Assembly (NCBI GenBank): GCA_022822305.1 | Contig: JAJEBY010000016.1 | Span: 868,001 to 932,000, forward strand | Length of the DNA stretch: 64,000 bases | Source: Anaerolineae bacterium | GTDB lineage: Bacteria > Chloroflexota > Anaerolineae > Aggregatilineales > Phototrophicaceae | Reading direction: 5' to 3' | In this document: positions 25,755-35,177 of the stretch, piece after piece | Numbering within the stretch: position 1 is the first letter of the stretch | Layout of the letters: every line of letters starts with the position of its first letter | Program-made: the position numbers and the translations under genes | Notes under the pieces: model-generated | Told to the model about the DNA's origin: nothing | Seen by the model: only the letters and a program-made list of their open reading frames with translations | Databases searched by the model: none

Positions 25755-28700
25755 ATGAATAGACTACCGTTTGGAGCAGTAACCTTTTTGTTTGTGGATA
25801 TCGAAAATGCACCCCAATTGTGGGTGCAGCATCCTCGCGTGATGGACCGCATGATGAACCACTTCAGGGCGATCTTGCGCCAAACTATTACGACGGGAAG
25901 TGGTAGTTTGTTCAGAGCTGATACTGATGTTGTCAGCGCAGCTTTTGAGAACCCGCTCGATGCAGTTTCAGCTGCACTGGCAATCATGAGCGTTGTGAGG
26001 GCAAAAGACTGGGACGTAGGACCGCTGTCCATGCGGATGGCGCTTCATACGGGAGTGGTATCGTCGCGTACGAGTGATTATGTGGCTCGCCCCGTCCGAT
26101 GGGGATTGTTGTTACTCAGGTCCGGGCACGGGGGTCAAATTCTACTTTCACACATCTCCGCCGCCTTGGTGCAGGATCACCTGCCTGCAGGGGCTTCGCT
26201 GTCCAATCTCGGTCCCTATTACCTCGACGACCAAGACGCAGTGGAACGCATCTTCCAACTGGTGAAGTCTGAATTGCCGCCTGACTTAAGACCGTTGCGG
26301 CATCCCGCCCACCGGTCTCATAACCTGCCGATTCCTCCTACGCCCTTAATCGGACGGGAGCACGCAGTCGCTGCCATCACGGAGATGCTGGAACGACCCG
26401 AAGTGCGCCTGCTCACCCTCACCGGGCCCGGCGGCGTCGGCAAGACCCGGTTGGGCCTGGAAGTAGCATCCTGTCTCCAGGACGCGTTCGCAGATGGAGT
26501 ATTCCTAGTTGAGCTGAATGCGGTGAGCGACCCCAATTTAGTTATTCCCACCATCATGCATACCCTTCGTGTCGACGAAACTGAGCCTCAGTCTCCCCGA
26601 GCATGTCTTGAAAACTATCTCGCTGGCAAACAAATGCTGCTGGTGCTGGATGGCTTTGAGCACCTGCTGGCTGCAGCGATAGAAATTTCCGAGCTGCTAG
26701 CGGGCGCGCCGCAGATCGTGTTTCTGGTCACCAGCCGGTCCGCTCTGCACATTCAGAGCGAGCATGAGTATCCGGTGCCGCCGCTGGATCTTCCCGATCA
26801 TTCCGCGCGGCAGATGCCCGGCAAGCCAGATAGATCTCCGGCGATGCGCCTGTTCGTTCAACGGGCGCAGCGGGTACAGCCTGATTTCGTCGTCACGGAT
26901 GAAGCTGTGCCAACTATTGAGGAAATCTGTTATCATCTAGATGGGCTACCACTGGCGATCGAGCTTGCTGCAGTACAGTGCAGGCTATTTACACCAGAGG
27001 TGATGCTACAACGCCTGAAACGTCGCATCCCCCTAGTGAACAACATCACTCGCGATCTGCCTGCGCGTCAAAAAACACTCCGCAACACCTTTGACTGGAG
27101 CTATTATCTCCTAGATAGCAAAGCCAAAACACTCCTCGAGCGACTTGCGGTGTTTGAGGGCAGCCTGACGCTTGAAGCAGCCGAAGCGGTGTGCCGAGAC
27201 AACAAGCCAGTCATGGACGGGCTGATTGAGCTAATCGACCACAGCTTGCTGAGCCAGATCAAGAGCGAAACCGATGCGCCACGTTTTATGATGCTCAACA
27301 CGATTCGCGAATTCGCGGTCGAGCGGCTGACATCCAAAGGTGAGGTCGCAGTAATCCAGCAAAAGTACGCCGCCTATTTTATGAGCCTATCGGAACAGGC
27401 GCAGCCCAAACTGCGTAGCCCAGACGTGATGGCCTGGTTGGACAGGCTAGAAGCAGAACTGCCCAACTTTCGGGCGGTACTGAAATGGAGCACTGGCGCA
27501 GGGAAAAACGAATTCGCCGCACAGTTGGCCTCCAATTTGCTCGCCTTCTGGGATCTGCGCACTCATCGCCAGGAAGGTCTGGACTGGCTGGAAAAGGCAT
27601 TGAATTCGAGTGCGTCACTGCCGCCCCTAGTACGTGCCAGAGCGCTCCATGCCGCGGGCTATCTCTCGCAGATGCTATTTGTCCGGGATCCATCCATCGC
27701 GTATCTAAAAGAGAGTCTAGATCTTTATCGGAAGCTGGATGATGAAATCGGTCTAGCGTCCGTACTAGTCAGCCTCGGCTGGACAATCGCTATGCTAGGC
27801 GGTGATATGGTTGAGGCGAAAACTCTGTTGCAGGAGGGGCTAGAGCGTAACCGGGCGCTGGGAGACCGGGAGAGAATTGCGTGGGCTTTACACGCGCTTG
27901 GTTGGGTAGACCAGTTGTCCGCGCTTGGCCTCGAACATGTCATCTCCATGGAGTATAGCGGGCTTGGTTGGGTGGCAAGCGACAGCAAACGCCTGGACTT
28001 CGCCTGCGATCAGCATACGGAAAGCCTCGCTATCCGGCGGGCGATCCCGGATACTTATGGGATTGCTTGCTCATGCTTTAGCCTGGCAATGGTTGCTGCT
28101 GCCCGAGGAGACTATGAGACCGCGCTGGTGTTCGCGGAGGAGCGTTTGGCAGCCGAGCAGTCGCTGAATAATCGCAATGGGATTGTGGGTGCTCTGAAGC
28201 TGTTGGGGTTAATTGCCTATCGGCAAGGCAATGCCTCCACGGCGGAAACATTTCTCACCGAGAGCATAATCATGGCGCGCGAGATCACCCCCACAGGCTA
28301 TCTCGCAGCTTCCCTTCGCTGTCTCGGCGAGATGGCTCGGGCCGAGCAGAAATACGGACGGGCAAAAACGCTACTCCAGGAAGCCCTGGACCAATTCCGC
28401 GATTTGGGAGATTTTAGCCGCGTGGCCCGAGTCTACGCACTGCTGGCGCAGGTGTCCCTTGAGACTGGAGACAACGAGGAAGCTCGTGAACTGGCCCTGC
28501 AGAGCATCGAACTCGCGCGGTCGGTGGACGACACGGTCATCATCATCGCCTGTCTCACGGATATGGCTGACAGCGCTGCGCGCGCCGGGATACCTACCTG
28601 GGCCGCACGGCTGTGGGGGGCCGTCGATCAAATACGCAGTGAAACGAAGGTAAAACGTATCTGGCTTGAACCGCCTGACCGCGCTCAGCTTGTAGAGAAA

Positions 28701-29018
28701 TCCCGTGAGGCATTGGGGAACCAGGCTTTCAAAGCAGCCTGGGCTGCAGGGAGAGAGATGAGTCCAGAAGCTGTCCTGGTCGAGTCAGGTACGACCGCTC
28801 AGGAATTGTCATCCGTGACATTTCCTGCTGGAATGACCAAACGCCAGTTCGAGGTGCTGCTGTTCATTTCCGATGGCCTGACCAACAAGGAGATTGCAGA
28901 GCGGTTGGTCATCAGCCCGGCGACCGTCAATACCCACCTGAACGCCATCTACCGGAAGTTAGATGTCTCGTCCCGAACCGCAGCCATGCGCTATGTTATC
29001 AAACATCAGCTTCTGTAA
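25755..29018 (+). CDS. Large LuxR-type regulator: cyclase-like, NB-ARC ATPase, TPR, HTH
   Basis: A 1,087-aa multidomain regulator. Residues ~1-175 resemble a class III nucleotide cyclase domain ([15 protein letters not shown] instead of the usual FTDIEGST), probably degenerate and used for sensing. An NTPase domain follows with Walker [12 protein letters not shown] (about 224-234), LLVLDGF Walker B (about 296) and LPLAIELAA (about 400). Residues ~560-950 form TPR-like helical repeats. The C-terminal HTH ([26 protein letters not shown], ~1045-1070) is LuxR type. It faces the ABC operon on the same strand 294 bp away and is its obvious candidate activator. The inducer is unknown. Confidence 0.85.
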   Translation: MNRLPFGAVTFLFVDIENAPQLWVQHPRVMDRMMNHFRAILRQTITTGSGSLFRADTDVVSAAFENPLDAVSAALAIMSVVRAKDWDVGPLSMRMALHTGVVSSRTSDYVARPVRWGLLLLRSGHGGQILLSHISAALVQDHLPAGASLSNLGPYYLDDQDAVERIFQLVKSELPPDLRPLRHPAHRSHNLPIPPTPLIGREHAVAAITEMLERPEVRLLTLTGPGGVGKTRLGLEVASCLQDAFADGVFLVELNAVSDPNLVIPTIMHTLRVDETEPQSPRACLENYLAGKQMLLVLDGFEHLLAAAIEISELLAGAPQIVFLVTSRSALHIQSEHEYPVPPLDLPDHSARQMPGKPDRSPAMRLFVQRAQRVQPDFVVTDEAVPTIEEICYHLDGLPLAIELAAVQCRLFTPEVMLQRLKRRIPLVNNITRDLPARQKTLRNTFDWSYYLLDSKAKTLLERLAVFEGSLTLEAAEAVCRDNKPVMDGLIELIDHSLLSQIKSETDAPRFMMLNTIREFAVERLTSKGEVAVIQQKYAAYFMSLSEQAQPKLRSPDVMAWLDRLEAELPNFRAVLKWSTGAGKNEFAAQLASNLLAFWDLRTHRQEGLDWLEKALNSSASLPPLVRARALHAAGYLSQMLFVRDPSIAYLKESLDLYRKLDDEIGLASVLVSLGWTIAMLGGDMVEAKTLLQEGLERNRALGDRERIAWALHALGWVDQLSALGLEHVISMEYSGLGWVASDSKRLDFACDQHTESLAIRRAIPDTYGIACSCFSLAMVAAARGDYETALVFAEERLAAEQSLNNRNGIVGALKLLGLIAYRQGNASTAETFLTESIIMAREITPTGYLAASLRCLGEMARAEQKYGRAKTLLQEALDQFRDLGDFSRVARVYALLAQVSLETGDNEEARELALQSIELARSVDDTVIIIACLTDMADSAARAGIPTWAARLWGAVDQIRSETKVKRIWLEPPDRAQLVEKSREALGNQAFKAAWAAGREMSPEAVLVESGTTAQELSSVTFPAGMTKRQFEVLLFISDGLTNKEIAERLVISPATVNTHLNAIYRKLDVSSRTAAMRYVIKHQLL

Positions 29019-29045
29019 CGGCCCGGAATGCTCAGCAGAGATATG

Positions 29046-29104
29046 CATATTTTTGATGATATCCGTAAGAGTCCCGTGCGCAAAAATACATACTTTTAGT
29101 GATA
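29046..29104 (+). promoter_or_regulatory. Direct repeats upstream of the ABC transporter operon (candidate operator)
   Basis: Two 16-bp copies, CATATTTTTGATGATA (29046-29061) and CATACTTTTAGTGATA (29089-29104), match at 13 positions. They are offset by 43 bp, about four helical turns, in the AT-rich gap between the LuxR-type regulator and the substrate-binding-protein gene. They are candidate binding sites for that regulator. No clear -10/-35 pair was identified nearby. Confidence 0.35.
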
Positions 29105-29312
29105 GTTTATTCCGCCCAATCATCTATACAATATCAACGTCAGCATAGCGCGAACTGCATCACATAGCTCCCTTCATCCAACATGTCTTGCTGTGGTGTT
29201 GCTCATTCTTTGGCTAGCAATACGCAAATCTATATGCAGTTGTGCATGCTGATAAATGTTCAGGGTGGTTTGATTTGCCATCTTACGATACGAACGGAAG
29301 GAGATAAAGCTA

Positions 29313-30707
29313 ATGTCAAGGAACCAAGTGTCACGCCGGGATTTTCTCCGGCTTACAACAGCGGCTGCGGGGTCGCTGGCGCTCCCAGGTTGGGCGCTGC
29401 GGACTGCGGCGCAGGAGACGGACCTGCCCGGTCCTGAAGCGGCGAATATCGACTGGAGACAGTTTGAAGGCACAGAGGTCCACTGGTTGGGCTTTGTCCA
29501 TCCCTTTGCCGTGGCTGTCGAAAACATGCTTCCGGAGTTCGAGGCATTGACCGGTATCACAGTTACTATGGAGAACGTTGCCTGGGAAGTTTACCTCCAG
29601 AAACTCACGCTGGACCTGGGCAGTCCAGAGCCGCAGTATGACTGCTACCTGGGCAACGGGTATCACTTCTACTGGACATACGGGCAGTCGGGCAGCGTGG
29701 CGACCGTCGATGAATTCCTCGAAGATTCCGCGATTACCGACCTAGACTGGTACGATCTCGACGATATTGACCCCAAGCTGATGGCAGCTGCCAAATGGGA
29801 CGGCATCGCCGGCCATAAGGTGGGTGCCGGCAGCCAGTTCACCATCCCATTTATGTCCGAGGCCAAAGTCCTGGCCTATCGGGACGATCTGTTCCAGAAA
29901 TATGACCTCGAAGTGCCCACCACGGTTGAGGAAGTGCTGCCTGCCGCGAAGGCCATTTATGAAGGTGAGGGCATCGCTGGGTTCGCCATCCGTGGGTCGG
30001 CCAACCCGTTTGTCGACCTGCTGGCGAATTACGGTGTGACCGATTTTGATGAAGGTATGAACTCGCAGCTTGCGTCTGAGGCTAGCGTCCAGTACCACGA
30101 CTTCATCATCAATCAGATCATAAAGCCATACGGGCCTGCTGGATGGCCGGGTTCAACATGGAACGACTTGCGCGTCAAATTTGCCGCAGGGCAGTTCGGG
30201 ATGTATTTCGACGTTGACTACTTCGCCAACATCTATGAAGACCCAACTCAGTCGCAGATGGCGGGCAAGCTCAAATACGCAAACCTCGGCAGCACCGATT
30301 CGAAGTACGTCGACTACTACTACTTCGGGACCGCGATCAACGAGGCCTCGCAGAACAAGAAGGCCGCATGGCTGCTAGCGGAGTTCTTGACCAGCAAGAA
30401 GGCTATGCGCGATGTCACCGTTAATTTCCGAAACCTGATGCCGACGCGCTTTTCAACCTTCAGCGATCCCGGCTTCGTGGAAATGGTGGGCGATTGGGGT
30501 GGCGGAACCTGGCTGGAGGCCACGCGCGCCAACCTCGACCATTGGGGCGTGGGTCTGCTGACCCCAACCGATCAGGAGGTGACTGTGCAGAATGCCTGGT
30601 CCGGTGGAATCACAAAGATCTATGAAGGCGCCCCGGTGACCGATACGTTGGTGGAAACCGCCGACGCCATCAATGCGATCATGGATCGTGCCGGGCAGCG
30701 CAGCTAG
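29313..30707 (+). CDS. ABC transporter sugar-binding protein, Tat-exported
   Basis: An extracellular solute-binding protein (family 1, MalE-like), 464 aa. The N-terminus has a twin-arginine signal (SRRDFLRLTTAAAGSLALPG), so it is exported folded. The mature part carries family features such as LPEFEALTGITVTMENV and ending TADAINAIMDR. An unusually strong SD (AAGGAGAT) precedes the ATG. The two permease genes follow, but no ABC ATPase gene is present, so a shared ATPase elsewhere must power the system. The ligand is probably a sugar, judged from family and neighbours only. Confidence 0.85.
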   Translation: MSRNQVSRRDFLRLTTAAAGSLALPGWALRTAAQETDLPGPEAANIDWRQFEGTEVHWLGFVHPFAVAVENMLPEFEALTGITVTMENVAWEVYLQKLTLDLGSPEPQYDCYLGNGYHFYWTYGQSGSVATVDEFLEDSAITDLDWYDLDDIDPKLMAAAKWDGIAGHKVGAGSQFTIPFMSEAKVLAYRDDLFQKYDLEVPTTVEEVLPAAKAIYEGEGIAGFAIRGSANPFVDLLANYGVTDFDEGMNSQLASEASVQYHDFIINQIIKPYGPAGWPGSTWNDLRVKFAAGQFGMYFDVDYFANIYEDPTQSQMAGKLKYANLGSTDSKYVDYYYFGTAINEASQNKKAAWLLAEFLTSKKAMRDVTVNFRNLMPTRFSTFSDPGFVEMVGDWGGGTWLEATRANLDHWGVGLLTPTDQEVTVQNAWSGGITKIYEGAPVTDTLVETADAINAIMDRAGQRS

Positions 30708-30719
30708 TGTATCTGTCAC

Positions 30720-30752
30720 GGCAGCGGGAGCAGCAGTCAGGTTTCCGCTGCC
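30720..30752 (+). promoter_or_regulatory. Intercistronic hairpin after the binding-protein gene
   Basis: GGCAGCGG (30720-30727) pairs perfectly with CCGCTGCC (30745-30752). The stem can extend by an A-T and two G-T pairs. It starts 13 bp after the binding-protein stop and has no T-run. Such stem-loops often protect binding-protein mRNA and lower expression of the permeases downstream. Confidence 0.5.
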
Positions 30753-30836
30753 AACCTAATCGGCGAGATAGTCAATTTCTGTCCGCCGCGTTATCTTCAG
30801 AGTGTCTGGAGATTCGGGATACAGTAGCGTTCAGTC

Positions 30837-31751
30837 ATGAATGACCTCGCACTTGTGCAAAGAGTCCGCCTTTTCAGGGAACAAGGAATAGGCCGCAAGC
30901 TGACTCCATACCTTCTCCTTGCGCCAGTCGTTCTGCTTCTGATGTTTTTTCTAGCGTATCCACTGTGGGTTGGCATTCAAACCAGCCTGACAGACATGCG
31001 AATAGGGCGCGAGGCGCAGGCGCAGTTTATCGGATTGCGCAATTACAAACTGCTCATCGAGTCTGGTCAGCTTTTCACTGCCACCAGAGTTACCGTCTCG
31101 TTGGTCCTGCGCTGTATAACGATGGAGATGCTCCTAGGCCTGGGCCTTGCGCTGCTGATGAATCGTCAGCTCAGGGGTATCCGATTCTATCGGGCCATCA
31201 GTCTGATTCCGTTTATGGTGCCGACGGTGGTCACGGGCCTCATGTGGCGAATGCTTCTGGACCCACAGGGTGCGGTAAACTACCTGTTTGGCCTCGGGGA
31301 TTTCCCGTGGTTGTCGAATACCCAAAACGTGCTCTGGGGCCTAATGGTCATTGACGTTTGGCAGACAACGCCTCAGGTGGTCATCCTGCTGCTTGCAGGG
31401 CTACAAACCATCACGAAGGACATCTATGAAGCCGCCCAGATAGATGGGGCAAACGCCTGGCAAACATTTCGTTTCGTCACCATTCCCCTGCTGCTGCCGT
31501 TTTTCCTGATCTCGCTCATGATCCGCTCAATTGAACTAATCCAGGTGCTTGACATCGTGTTAGTGACGACCAACGGCGGTCCCGGCGATGCCAGCCTAGT
31601 TCTCCACGTGGCCGCCTATCGCGAGACCTTTGCGAGTGGTTTTATCGGTTACGGCACAACCTTGGCACTGATGCTTGGGCTGATCGTGTTGTTCGTTGTC
31701 CTGCTCATTTCTCGCCGCCTGCAGGCGGCCCAAAGAGCAGCCTACGACTAA
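30837..31751 (+). CDS. Sugar ABC transporter permease, MalF/UgpA type
   Basis: An inner-membrane permease of 304 aa with about six hydrophobic helices. The ATPase-contacting EAA loop reads YEAAQIDGANAWQTFRFVTIPLL (about residues 198-220). It lies 129 bp after the binding-protein gene, across the intercistronic hairpin, and 15 bp before the partner permease. It belongs to the CUT1 class of oligosaccharide/sugar transporters. Confidence 0.88.
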   Translation: MNDLALVQRVRLFREQGIGRKLTPYLLLAPVVLLLMFFLAYPLWVGIQTSLTDMRIGREAQAQFIGLRNYKLLIESGQLFTATRVTVSLVLRCITMEMLLGLGLALLMNRQLRGIRFYRAISLIPFMVPTVVTGLMWRMLLDPQGAVNYLFGLGDFPWLSNTQNVLWGLMVIDVWQTTPQVVILLLAGLQTITKDIYEAAQIDGANAWQTFRFVTIPLLLPFFLISLMIRSIELIQVLDIVLVTTNGGPGDASLVLHVAAYRETFASGFIGYGTTLALMLGLIVLFVVLLISRRLQAAQRAAYD

Positions 31752-31766
31752 GTTGAAGAAGAACGC

Positions 31767-32651
31767 ATGATGGTTAAGTTACAAGCGCACGCAATAGCTG
31801 TCTGGAAACGTCGGTGGGATATTCTGACCTACGCGGCCCTGACGGCTTGGCTGCTCTTCGTGCTCTTTCCGCTGTACTGGATCTTCACGATGTCGCTCAA
31901 GCAGCCAAATGAGGTCTTTTCCTATCCGCCCAAGTTTTTCAACTTTGAACCGACACTGGACAACTATCTATCAGTCATCGGTGTGATTCCGCCTCTGCCC
32001 GGCAGCATCCAATCGGACTTTCTAAAATACTTCAGCAATAGTCTGATGCTCGCGGGCGGAGCGATCGTGATCACCGTGATCCTCGGCACAATGGCTGCCT
32101 ATGGACTGGCCCGCTTCGAGTTCGCCGGACGCGAACCGCTGGCACTGCTGATCGTGGCCGTGCGTCTGGTGCCTCTGATGACAATTCTGCTGCCGCTTTA
32201 CATCATCTATCAACGACTAGGGCTTTACAACACGTATCCGGGACTGATTCTGGCGTATCTTTACATCGGATTTCCGTTTTATACCTGGTTGATCAGAGGT
32301 TATATCGCGGGCGTACCACGCGAAATCGAAGAGGCGGCGGTTCTGGATGGCTGCTCGACTTTGCAGGCGCTCTATTACGTGGTCTTCCCGGTCATCATTC
32401 CGGGCATCGTCTCTGCGGCGCTGCTAGTCTTCATTTACATGTGGAATAACTTTGTGTTCGCTCTGATCCTTAGTGGGGCGAACTGGTCACCTGTGCCGGT
32501 GGGCATCTTCAACTACACCGGCTATTCTCAAACGAGTTACACAAGCGTCGCGGCAGCCAGCGTGATCAGCGTTGTACCGGTAATCATCATCGGGATATTC
32601 ATACAGAAGTACATTGTCCAGGGGCTGAGCGCTGGGGCTGTGAAAGCCTAG
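31767..32651 (+). CDS. Sugar ABC transporter permease, MalG/UgpE type
   Basis: Second CUT1-class permease, 294 aa, about six hydrophobic helices. The EAA loop is EIEEAAVLDGCSTLQALYYVVFPVI (about 190-213). The C-terminal VQGLSAGAVKA is the typical MalG-type tail. It pairs with the preceding permease to form the channel. The operon is followed by degraded sequence, not by an ATPase gene. Confidence 0.88.
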   Translation: MMVKLQAHAIAVWKRRWDILTYAALTAWLLFVLFPLYWIFTMSLKQPNEVFSYPPKFFNFEPTLDNYLSVIGVIPPLPGSIQSDFLKYFSNSLMLAGGAIVITVILGTMAAYGLARFEFAGREPLALLIVAVRLVPLMTILLPLYIIYQRLGLYNTYPGLILAYLYIGFPFYTWLIRGYIAGVPREIEEAAVLDGCSTLQALYYVVFPVIIPGIVSAALLVFIYMWNNFVFALILSGANWSPVPVGIFNYTGYSQTSYTSVAAASVISVVPVIIIGIFIQKYIVQGLSAGAVKA

Positions 32652-32739
32652 ACCGTCATAGAGGTGTCAACCAGACTGAGTGGTTCCCCCCAGCACCAGC
32701 GATTTCGTCAGGGAATAAGTCATCTGATTTTCACATGGA

Positions 32740-33336
32740 TGGTTAAGTCATGCCAGATTCGACCACATAGGAGCAGCCTCAACGAAGATCAGACCGTTCG
32801 ATAAGGGTGTCGAAACCCTGTGAAGTTTACCCAAAGTCTCGTTCATGAGCGCTTTGATGAGTACGTTCCGCTGAATTGGCAGGTGACCATGCGGCAAGAT
32901 CGACTCGAAACAGCACAGAATCCTTTCAATCTCTGTGAGCGAATGGAATGCCATGTGCTTTCACGCACGGACCAGGGCGCGGTCATGCAGGACCTGCGAC
33001 ATCACCCCGGCTGTTGGTGATGACGTGAACACGACCGAGGAACACGCATTCGACGCGGGTGATCTGCCGATCCTCCCGCGTGGAGTGCCTCACACTGATG
33101 CTAGTGATTACACGAAGTTGCATTTCCTAACCAAAGCGAGCGTATTCGGCAAAGTGCCAGGGACGAGCCAGCATCTACATATTGCTTATGTCTATACCAA
33201 ACAGCCGCGTCCGACTCCGGAAGTGCGGGATGCCCTGAACGACCCGGGCACCTGCATTCTGATGGATTCGAGAGAGACTTACAGTGTTTATCTCCCCAAT
33301 CCGATCCTCCGTATGGCGCCAAATCCCATGGGCTGA
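32740..33336 (+). pseudogene. Degenerate coding region of unknown family (cupin-like piece)
   Basis: Protein-like sequence continues through this stretch but in shifting frames. IGAASTKIRPFDKGVETL is followed in another frame by KFTQSLVHERFDEYVPLNW and on to 33017. A third frame from about 33025 to 33336 reads EEHAFDAGDLPILPRGVPHTD, resembling a cupin metal-site strand, then YTKQPRPTPEVRDALND. No single frame spans it, so it is probably a broken gene with frameshifts. I do not recognise the family. Sequence from 32652 to 32740 shows nothing I can name. Confidence 0.4.
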
Positions 33337-33468
33337 AACACCTGCTACTAGACCTGTTTCCAGAAGGATAGCGTAGGAGAGCAGTGGGCGGGATCGCCAA
33401 ACCCGCGCGAGATCTATCTTCATAATGGACAAATCCACAATTAGCAAATCAAGGAAGGTAGAAACATT

Positions 33469-34482
33469 ATGATCCGCACAGCGATTTTGAGCTTCTGGCA
33501 CGTCCATGCAACAGGTTATATCCATGAGGTGAATGAGCACCCAGACCTCAAACTGGTGGCCGCATGGGACGACGACCCGCAGCGAGGCCGCGCAATGGCA
33601 GCCCAAGTAGGTGTATCTTTTTTCGAAGACCTCGACACCCTTTTGGCACGGTCCGACATCGATGCCGTACTCGTGCAGGCGCCAACCAGCATGCACTACG
33701 ACATCATCACCCGCGCGGCGAAGGCCGGCAAACACATATTCAGCGACAAAGTTCTGGCGCCGACCATCAAAGAAGCAATTGAAATTGTGGCAGCCGCCGA
33801 TAATGCTAATGTGACACTGGTGGTCGGCATGCCGCAGCTATATTACGACTTCACGGTGCGGATCAAGGAGATTTTGGAATCGGGTCAGCTTGGCACCTTG
33901 ATCAACGCGCGCCTGATGAACGCTCATGGGATGCTGACCGAGGGCAGACTACCAGAGAGCTTTGTCACAGCGAAAGATGCTTGCGGTGGTGCATTGATGG
34001 ATATGTGCCACATTGTCTACCTACTTCCCGTGTTCTTTGGCGAAATGCCGAAGTCGGTGTTTTCGAGCTTTGCATACCATACCGGGCGTGACGTCGAAGA
34101 CAGCGCAGTGTCAGTGTTTGAGTTCGACAACGGTGCCCATGCTACATTGGAAGCTACGCTGTTGACTCCCGGTACCCCTCGCCTTGAAATAGAACTCAAC
34201 GGCGTTAAGGGGACAGTGTGCTTCCGTGCCGATTCGCACCCCAGTGGGAACGGAGCGCCCAAGGATTCGACGTTTAGAATCCGCTTGGGCGATGCCGAAA
34301 TCTTCGACAAGGTGGAAGTCGGCAGGCCTGATCTATCCCCGATTGAGTTGTGGGCCAAACACGTTCAGGCTGGCACGCGCCCGGACGAGAACATCGCTCG
34401 CGCGCTCGACCTGTCGCGGCTCGTCGAGGCAGCATATCTTTCCGCCGATCAGGGCGCAAGAGTTGCCCTTTCCAGCCTGTAG
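33469..34482 (+). CDS. Gfo/Idh/MocA-family NAD(P)-dependent oxidoreductase
   Basis: 337 aa. The N-terminal Rossmann domain begins IRTAILSFWHVHATGY (the glycine-rich loop is unusual). The expected EKP catalytic motif is replaced by DKVLAP near residue 96. The C-terminal alpha/beta domain carries GGALMDMCHIVYLLPVFFG (about residues 169-187), the place of the catalytic D-x-x-x-H. Likely oxidises or epimerises the sugar imported by the neighbouring transporter. The H/D motif looks intact, while the DKV substitution may change the catalytic lysine's setting. Confidence 0.82.
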   Translation: MIRTAILSFWHVHATGYIHEVNEHPDLKLVAAWDDDPQRGRAMAAQVGVSFFEDLDTLLARSDIDAVLVQAPTSMHYDIITRAAKAGKHIFSDKVLAPTIKEAIEIVAAADNANVTLVVGMPQLYYDFTVRIKEILESGQLGTLINARLMNAHGMLTEGRLPESFVTAKDACGGALMDMCHIVYLLPVFFGEMPKSVFSSFAYHTGRDVEDSAVSVFEFDNGAHATLEATLLTPGTPRLEIELNGVKGTVCFRADSHPSGNGAPKDSTFRIRLGDAEIFDKVEVGRPDLSPIELWAKHVQAGTRPDENIARALDLSRLVEAAYLSADQGARVALSSL

Positions 34483-34562
34483 AATAGGTACGGCGGGTTG
34501 TCAACCCAGATTAGGGTATAACCAGCAGTTACTCTGGCACACAGGAATGGAGGTCTATTGCT

Positions 34563-34800
34563 ATGAAGATTGGTTGCACAAGCTGGATGTTCTGTGAAAG
34601 GTAACATACTCACCTTATGAGGGCGCTGATCGTATGGTCTAGGAGCTTGGCTTCGATGGCATCAAACTCATTCAGGAAAGTACGGGCAGTCTGGATACTT
34701 GCTGGTCCCAGTAGCGAATCGACGATCTGAACCGGCTCTGCAAGTCCTACAATTCGGCGATAGCCGGAGCAATCGCACCAAATCCATTGCGTGCTGATCG
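34563..34800 (+). pseudogene. Decayed sugar-phosphate isomerase/epimerase (AP-endonuclease-like TIM barrel)
   Basis: The start MKIGCTSWMFCER and, after a frameshift, YSPYEGADRMV-stop-ELGFDGIKLIQ and DDLNRLCKSYNSAIAGAIAP match the N-terminal part of the xylose-isomerase-like TIM-barrel family common beside MocA dehydrogenases. At least one frameshift, a TAG in place of a sense codon and another stop make it non-functional. The rest of the barrel is missing. It tells that the island once carried a fuller catabolic pathway. Confidence 0.7.
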
Positions 34801-34916
34801 CCACTACAGATTACCAAAATGAGCGGATTTAGCCAGTTTGCGCTAGTTTCCCAATTGTGATGCGATTGCTCTGGACAATAACCGAATGCCCATTCCTTGA
34901 TGTATCGGGCGTGGGC

Positions 34917-34944
34917 TTGTATAGACCCACAGCAAAGATATACT
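34917..34944 (+). promoter_or_regulatory. Promoter supplied upstream of the rebuilt comM
   Basis: TTGTAT (34917-34922) and TATACT (34939-34944) are separated by 16 bp, 45 bp before the ATG. It lies inside the island, in sequence with no similarity to the region upstream of the stranded left copy. The island would thus provide the new promoter. Confidence 0.55.
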
Positions 34945-34979
34945 TTCCTAGAAGCCGAGCAACCACACGAATAATCTTG

Positions 34980-35177
34980 GGAGACACCATGCTGGCAATC
35001 GTCAACACCTGCGCGGTCATTGGCCTCAATGGTCAAATAGTCGAAGTCCAAACTGACTTCAATCCGAGGGCATCGCTACCGAGCTTTCATTTGGTGGGGC
35101 TGGCCGGCATCGCGGTCAAAGAGAGCAAAGAACGCGCCCGATCCGCCATACGCAACAGCGGACTGCGCTTTCCCAAC
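34980..35177 (+). repeat. Right copy of the comM 5' repeat (in the intact gene)
   Basis: Partner of 25031-25228. It is about 90% identical with nearly all changes at third codon positions. Similarity starts at the SD and ends at FPN, where the intact gene continues KAYVVNLSP while the left copy leaves comM sequence. The longest identical block near the break (about 28 bp ending CGCAACAGCGG) is the likeliest crossover area. Confidence 0.9.

Larger units (their letters stand above)
25031..35177. mobile_element. Genomic island of about 9.95 kb inserted in comM, bounded by diverged comM 5' repeats
   Basis: A comM gene is interrupted after about codon 64 on the left. A different but homologous comM 5' end, with its own promoter, is fused to the complete remainder on the right. 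Between them lie a truncated serine recombinase, a large LuxR-type regulator, sugar ABC transporter genes, a dehydrogenase and decayed genes, none related to the flanking lysine, FtcD or PEP carboxylase genes. The mutational pattern (mostly synonymous) shows both 5' ends evolved as working genes in separate lineages before joining. This is the layout left by an element that integrates in a gene and brings a replacement 5' end. The exact crossover point lies somewhere in the repeat. Confidence 0.75.

Noticed and set aside
25031..35177. Recent insertion with identical target-site duplication
   Set aside because: The flanking repeats differ at about 10% of positions with mostly silent changes, so they are not a fresh duplication of one sequence.
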